From: GCA-016700035 sp964646575 | GTDB lineage: Bacteria > Patescibacteriota > Saccharimonadia > CAILAD01 > GCA-016700035 | Assembly: GCA_964646575.1 (NCBI GenBank) | Contig: CAZYFT010000021.1 | Span: 1-9,172 of the forward strand | DNA length: 9,172 nt | Reading direction: 5' to 3' | Shown here: piece by piece, positions 6,504-9,172 of the stretch | Layout of the letters: every line of letters starts with the position of its first letter | How positions within the stretch are numbered: the first letter of the stretch is position 1 | The notes under the pieces: generated by a model | The model's input: only the letters and a program-made list of their open reading frames with translations | The model's database searches: none | What the model was told of the DNA's origin: nothing | Made by a program: the position numbers and the translations under genes

Positions 6504-7385
6504 TTAAACTTTTTTCTTGGGCAACGTAAAATTGTTGTCNNNNNNNNNNNNNNNNNNNNNNNNNNNNNNNNNNNNNNNNNNNNNNNNNNNNNNNNNNNNN
6601 NNNNNNNNNNNNNNNNNNNNNNNNNNNNNNNNNNNNNNNGTGAGCACATCACCATCAACCACTCCATTATTGTGTACCTCAGCATAATCACGAATTCGCC
6701 TGATAAGTCGATTGGCAATACGTGGTGTCAACCTTGAGCGCGCCGCAAGTTCCGTCAGCGCCTCCTCATCAACTTGAATCTTCATGAGTCGCGAAGTTCT
6801 TGCCAAAATTCCCGATATTTCCTCTGGAGTATAGAACTCTAAGCGCTGCACAATACCAAACCGATCGCGCAGTGGACCAGACAATGCGCCAAACCGTGTG
6901 GTAGCACCAATAATCGTAATCGGTGCCAGCTCCAAGCGCAGTGACTGTGCAGAGGGCCCTTTGCCAAGCATAATATCAATCACATAATCTTCCATTGCAG
7001 GGTACAAAATCTCTTCTACTGTGCGGCTCAAGCGATGAATTTCGTCAATAAATAGCACATCACCCGCACTAAGATTTGTCAGTAAACTCGCTAAGTCTCC
7101 CGCTCGCTCTATTGCTGGACCAGAGGTTATCTTCAGCTGGCCGCCTAGTTCGTTCGCGACAATATGGGCCAGTGTAGTCTTGCCAAGTCCCGGTGGACCA
7201 TATAGCAATACATGATCCAGTGCATCTCCGCGCTTCTTGGCGGCCGCAATAGCCAACGTGAGTGCGTCAATTGCCTGTCGCTGCCCAATGTATTCATCAA
7301 AACTTCCCGGACGTATCTTTTCCTCAAATTGTGTCTCATCGGGAGTCGCCTCTGGCCGCACTAAATCATCTTGCCGCTCGATCAT
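6504..7385 (-). CDS. ruvB: RuvB, Holliday-junction branch-migration ATPase, interrupted by an assembly gap
   Basis: Hexameric AAA+ motor that drives Holliday-junction migration with RuvA. The N-terminal 248 residues are intact: Walker A GPPGLGKTT at 63-71 (K69), Walker B LFIDEIH at 111-117, the ATPase lid region, sensor motif GATTR, LRDRFG at 172-177, and TPRIANRLIRR leading into the winged-helix domain. The winged-helix part is lost in the 100-N gap. Only 11 residues (DNNFTLPKKKV) and a stop follow it. Against E. coli RuvB about 75-80 residues are missing, more than 100 bp can encode, so the gap size is nominal and the open frame across it is not evidence. ATG 7385 (TGATG overlap with ruvA, GGGAG 8 nt upstream) is preferred to TTG 7388. 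Confidence 0.93.
   Translation of the reverse strand: MIERQDDLVRPEATPDETQFEEKIRPGSFDEYIGQRQAIDALTLAIAAAKKRGDALDHVLLYGPPGLGKTTLAHIVANELGGQLKITSGPAIERAGDLASLLTNLSAGDVLFIDEIHRLSRTVEEILYPAMEDYVIDIMLGKGPSAQSLRLELAPITIIGATTRFGALSGPLRDRFGIVQRLEFYTPEEISGILARTSRLMKIQVDEEALTELAARSRLTPRIANRLIRRIRDYAEVHNNGVVDGDVLXXXXXXXXXXXXXXXXXXXXXXXXXXXXXXXXXXDNNFTLPKKKV
6540..6639. other. assembly gap (100 N)
   Basis: Exactly 100 undetermined bases, the usual placeholder for a scaffold gap of unknown size. It lies inside the C-terminal coding part of ruvB. Comparison with the expected RuvB length suggests the true distance is nearer 220-250 bp. Confidence 0.97.
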
Positions 7386-7942
7386 CAACCAATCTCCCGC
7401 AGTGCCTGGCGGACACGCTCAGAAGTATCCAGCTCAGCGTCAACACTCTTTAAGGCAGCTTGGGCCTGATCTGCGCGATAGCCTAACTGCACCAGCGCCT
7501 GCATAGCTGGATCGGATGTTTTTGCCACGACAGCCACATCGCCAGCCACTAGCTTCCCGCGCAGTTCCAATATAATCCTTTGTGCAGTCTTGCGCCCGAC
7601 TCCACTCACCTGACTAAGGCGCGCAATTTCTTCAGCATCGATAATTGTGGTGAGCGTTTCCGCATCGTACGTGGATACGATTGCGTGTGCCATTTTTGCC
7701 CCCACACCATTGACGCTGATCAGCTTTCGGTATAGCTGCCGCTCTGCCTCAACCCGGAAGCCATACAGATCATAACTGTCTTCACGAATATTTTCGGCAA
7801 CAAAGAACGCAACTTTTTCACCGAGCTCCACCGAAGCAATGTCACGAACTGGCACAATTAACTCGTAGCCGACCCCATGGACGTCTAAAATTATTCGATC
7901 GTAATCACGGGTGGCCACCGCCCCCTCCAAGCGTGCTATCAT
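7385..7942 (-). CDS. ruvA: RuvA, Holliday-junction-binding protein
   Basis: Tetrameric protein that clamps the four-way junction and loads RuvB rings. The N-terminal OB-fold starts MIARLEG with the conserved VHGVGYEL at about residues 21-28 and ends in REDSYDLYGF. Two helix-hairpin-helix motifs follow (SVNGVGAKMA and VSGVGRKTAQRI), then a flexible Ala/Val linker and the small C-terminal RuvB-binding domain (ALVQLGYRADQAQAAL). At 185 aa it is slightly short for the family. It overlaps ruvB by one base (TGATG), so the pair is translationally coupled. There is no SD before the ATG. Instead TGaGATAAT lies 6 nt upstream, suggesting a leaderless message. Confidence 0.96.
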   Translation of the reverse strand: MIARLEGAVATRDYDRIILDVHGVGYELIVPVRDIASVELGEKVAFFVAENIREDSYDLYGFRVEAERQLYRKLISVNGVGAKMAHAIVSTYDAETLTTIIDAEEIARLSQVSGVGRKTAQRIILELRGKLVAGDVAVVAKTSDPAMQALVQLGYRADQAQAALKSVDAELDTSERVRQALREIG

Positions 7943-7948
7943 GTCTGC

Positions 7949-7957
7949 ATTATCTCA
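7949..7957 (-). promoter_or_regulatory. extended -10 promoter giving a probable leaderless ruvAB transcript
   Basis: On the - strand TG-a-GATAAT (7957 to 7949) is an extended -10 element. It ends exactly 6 nt before the ruvA ATG (7942), so initiation 7 nt downstream would fall on the start codon itself. No convincing -35 is present at 16-18 bp, as expected when an extended -10 is used. Confidence 0.55.
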
Positions 7958-7976
7958 CATTCTCGTGCAAAAGGTC

Positions 7977-8006
7977 TTGCTCATGGATCTTTTACGGGCG
8001 TAGTAT
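7977..8006 (+). promoter_or_regulatory. weak candidate promoter of whiB
   Basis: TTGCTC (7977-7982) and TAGTAT (8001-8006) with 18 bp between them are a partial sigma70 match (3/6 and 4/6). This would give a leader of about 34 nt with an SD site. The region also contains ATGC-AATAA-like inverted bases around 8005-8018 too short to call an operator. Offered only as the best candidate in the 104-bp ruvA-whiB divergent gap. Confidence 0.3.
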
Positions 8007-8046
8007 GCAAATAAGCATGTACCTTACACTGAAAGCGGGAGGGCAA

Positions 8047-8358
8047 ATGGCCATCGACGATGTTGAGGCTACCGGTGTTGTCGGCAACCCCGACGATGTC
8101 GGAGAAGCTGAATCCTGGCAGATGTTCGCCAACTGCCTGAGCACCGACCCAGATCTCTTCTTTCCCGAACGTGGCGCGTCTACCAAGGAAGCCAAGGCCG
8201 TCTGTCAGGGCTGCGTCGTCCGCGAAGACTGCTTGGAATACGCCCTTGCTGAAGGCGAGAAGTTCGGCATCTGGGGCGGCCTCTCGGAACGTGAACGTCG
8301 TCGCATTCGTCGCCAGCGTGCTTTGACTCGAGCTTACCAGCAGTCGCGTCAGATCTAA
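8047..8358 (+). CDS. whiB: WhiB-family (Wbl) iron-sulfur regulator, WhiB2/WhmD-like
   Basis: Small [4Fe-4S] transcription factor. The four cluster ligands are C30, C53, C56 and C62 (C-x22-C-x2-C-x5-C). Then come the signature GIWGG at 74-78 and a basic Arg-rich tail (SERERRRIRRQR, 80-91) for DNA contact. The stretch FFPERG, STKEAK, CLEYAL, FGIWGGLSERERRR matches what I remember of actinobacterial WhiB2/WhmD, a partner of WhiA in septation control. It is 103 aa, a normal size. ATG 8047 is chosen because GGGAGGG lies 3 nt upstream; the open frame runs back to 7933 but that extension has no SD and no Wbl similarity. Codons are mostly C/G-ending with GC clearly above the flanking ruv genes, which fits either transfer from an actinobacterium or strong expression (the pilin shows a similar bias). 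It lies opposite to ruvA and ruvC and separates them. Confidence 0.93.
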   Translation: MAIDDVEATGVVGNPDDVGEAESWQMFANCLSTDPDLFFPERGASTKEAKAVCQGCVVREDCLEYALAEGEKFGIWGGLSERERRRIRRQRALTRAYQQSRQI

Positions 8359-8381
8359 CCCAACACCATCACAATTCCACC

Positions 8382-8404
8382 GCCGCGTTCTCTAAGATCG
8401 CGGC
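8382..8404 (+). terminator. weak hairpin between convergent whiB and ruvC
   Basis: GCCGCG (8382-8387) and CGCGGC (8399-8404) form a 6-bp GC-only stem with an 11-nt loop, 23 bp after the whiB stop, followed on the + strand by ATATTTAT. It overlaps the last codons of ruvC. The stem is short and the T-tract imperfect, so it is a marginal terminator for whiB. Confidence 0.3.
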
Positions 8405-8874
8405 ATATTTATGTGGGCAGAATGCGTCAATGCAATGGCCAGCGCATCGGCAGCATCATCCGGTTTTGGAATAGTGTTAAGTTTTAGTCGTGTTTTTACC
8501 ATTTCTTGCACCTGTTTTTTTGTGGCCTTTCCATAGCCAGTAATGCCCTGCTTTACTTGCAGAGGTGTATATTCAGCAATCGGCACGCCACCCTGCTGCA
8601 AAACCAAAAGCGCCACACCACGGGCTTCACCCACCGTCATTGCTGTCGTGACGTTCGTCGAAAAGAATAATTTCTCTACTGCCACCTGTTGCGGTAGATG
8701 CTTTTTTACCAGTTCGGTTAAATCTTCATACAAGATTGCCAACCGCTCGGCGTGCGTTAAATCTTTATGCGTTGTAACAACCCCACAATCCACCAGCGTA
8801 CACACACCTTTTTCGATCGCAATCACTCCAAAGCCAGTGGTGGCAATTCCTGGATCAATACCGAGAATAATCAT
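8392..8874 (-). CDS. ruvC: RuvC, Holliday-junction resolvase
   Basis: Dimeric, Mg2+-dependent endonuclease that cuts junctions held by RuvAB. RNase H-like fold with the catalytic acids visible: D7 in GIDPG, E67 in VAVEKLFF, and D140 and D143 in PDDAADALA, with H151 shortly after. The KLFFSTNVTTAMTVGEARG block (68-86) and TPLQVKQGITGYGKATKKQV (103-122) are also standard. At 160 aa it is about the usual minimum (160-175). There is no SD. TATACT lies 6 nt before the ATG, so the message is probably leaderless. In many bacteria ruvC precedes ruvA directly; here whiB on the other strand lies between them. Confidence 0.96.
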   Translation of the reverse strand: MIILGIDPGIATTGFGVIAIEKGVCTLVDCGVVTTHKDLTHAERLAILYEDLTELVKKHLPQQVAVEKLFFSTNVTTAMTVGEARGVALLVLQQGGVPIAEYTPLQVKQGITGYGKATKKQVQEMVKTRLKLNTIPKPDDAADALAIALTHSAHINMPRS

Positions 8875-8880
8875 ATAGGT

Positions 8881-8888
8881 AGTATACT
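8881..8888. promoter_or_regulatory. palindromic -10 box shared by divergent ruvC and the terminal gene
   Basis: AGTATACT is a perfect 8-bp palindrome. Read on the + strand, TATACT (8883-8888) ends 6 nt before ATG 8895. Read on the - strand, TATACT (8886-8881) ends 6 nt before ATG 8874. Both genes lack an SD, so initiation about 7 nt after each hexamer would give two leaderless transcripts. No clear -35 is visible on either side. Confidence 0.6.
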
Positions 8889-8894
8889 TGAGTT

Positions 8895-9172
8895 ATGACC
8901 GAACGCCAGGAACCAATAGTAAAAAAGCTTGTTTTAGAAAGCTACCTTGCGATGGTAAAAAATAGTTTGGGAGCTAAAGTGTGGCAAAATTATTATGCCG
9001 AGGTGGACGGGGAAAAACTCGACATTTTGTATGGTGGCTCCGACGCTTGCGCTTGGTTTGTATCTAGCGTGCTAGTAATGCATAAACTCATCGCCTCAAG
9101 TCATGCCACCGTTACTTCTACGATTGAAGATTTAGAGAAGTCAAAATGGCACAAAATCGCCAAACCAAAACC
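8895..9172 (+). CDS. N-terminal part of a possible NlpC/P60- or CHAP-like cysteine hydrolase (runs off the window)
   Basis: The frame is open from ATG 8895 to the window edge (92 complete codons). Residues 1-30 look helical (KKLVLESYLAMVKNSLGAKVW). Then GGSDACAWFVSSVL at about 48-60 places a cysteine (C52) before a hydrophobic helix, the arrangement seen around the nucleophile of NlpC/P60 and CHAP peptidoglycan hydrolases. HATV follows at 70-73, and the visible end WHKIAKPKP fits the loop before a typical PGDVV-type strand, which is outside the window. The catalytic His cannot be seen, so activity is not shown. The start is supported by the -10 box 6 nt upstream. A CPR hypothetical protein of other function is equally possible. 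Confidence 0.7.
   Translation, partial: MTERQEPIVKKLVLESYLAMVKNSLGAKVWQNYYAEVDGEKLDILYGGSDACAWFVSSVLVMHKLIASSHATVTSTIEDLEKSKWHKIAKPK

Noticed and set aside
6494..6718. Second - strand open frame reading through the N run
   Set aside because: Its openness is an artefact of undetermined bases and it lies in another frame of ruvB.
7386..7388. TTG start for ruvB
   Set aside because: ATG 7385 is one codon later, forms the classic TGATG overlap with ruvA and has the better SD spacing.
8001..8020. Short inverted bases (ATGC...GCAT) before whiB as an operator
   Set aside because: The arms are only 4 bp and the flanks match poorly; too weak to separate from chance.
7933..8046. N-terminal extension of whiB to ATG 7933
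   Set aside because: The extension overlaps the ruvA start, lacks an SD and does not resemble Wbl proteins, while ATG 8047 has GGGAGGG directly upstream.
42..9172. Recoded TGA (as glycine), as in some CPR lineages
   Set aside because: pilM, pilN and ruvA end at TGA exactly where their families end, and no conserved domain continues past these codons.
1..9172. CRISPR arrays, tRNA or rRNA genes, insertion sequences
   Set aside because: No regularly spaced repeats, cloverleaf-like stretches, transposase genes or terminal inverted repeats were seen; nearly all the window is protein coding.

Overview
The window carries two blocks of genes. A type IV pilus (T4P) assembly block runs on the + strand from about 42 to 6501. 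A Holliday-junction (ruv) block runs on the - strand from 6504 to 8874. A WhiB-type iron-sulfur regulator gene (+ strand) sits between ruvA and ruvC, and the 5' part of a possible cysteine hydrolase gene leaves the right edge. One run of exactly 100 N (6540-6639) interrupts ruvB.

Organism: I infer a Patescibacteria/CPR genome, most likely Saccharibacteria, with moderate confidence. The grounds are the compact pilB-pilC-pilin-pilM-pilN-pilO order with one GspG-like pilin and no secretin-type genes in view, the small proteins, the GC content near 50% by eye, and the style of RuvA/RuvB. TGA is used as a normal stop (pilM, pilN, ruvA), which argues against the recoded Gracilibacteria/SR1 lineages. 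A low-GC actinobacterium is the main alternative, because WhiB proteins and leaderless starts are typical there. The lineage decides how surprising the WhiB gene is.

Pilus block: pilB (extension ATPase) and pilC (platform) form one unit. The pilin gene has its own near-consensus promoter (TTGACC-17 bp-TATAAT) and is followed by a perfect 13-bp hairpin terminator, so it is probably expressed as a separate, abundant transcript. pilM, pilN and pilO overlap by ATGA junctions and are followed after 9 bp by a small single-pass membrane protein ending in DPFAPN. I read this last protein as a possible PilP reduced to its inner-membrane part. No pilT, prepilin peptidase or secretin gene lies in the window.

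Ruv block: ruvA and ruvB overlap at TGATG and are divergent from whiB. ruvC is separate, convergent with whiB and divergent from the last gene. The ruvC start region holds an 8-bp palindrome that supplies a -10 box in both directions, each exactly 6 nt before an ATG. ruvA has the same 6-nt -10-to-ATG spacing, so several promoter-proximal genes look leaderless while operon-internal genes carry clear Shine-Dalgarno (SD) sites.

The most interesting items are: the WhiB2-like regulator inside the ruv cluster; the 7-mer GCTTATG, which by eye occurs only in the three pil promoters; the inverted repeat over the pilM promoter; the symmetric leaderless promoter at 8881-8888; the roughly 150-residue insertion in the PilB zinc motif; and the truncated PilP-like protein.
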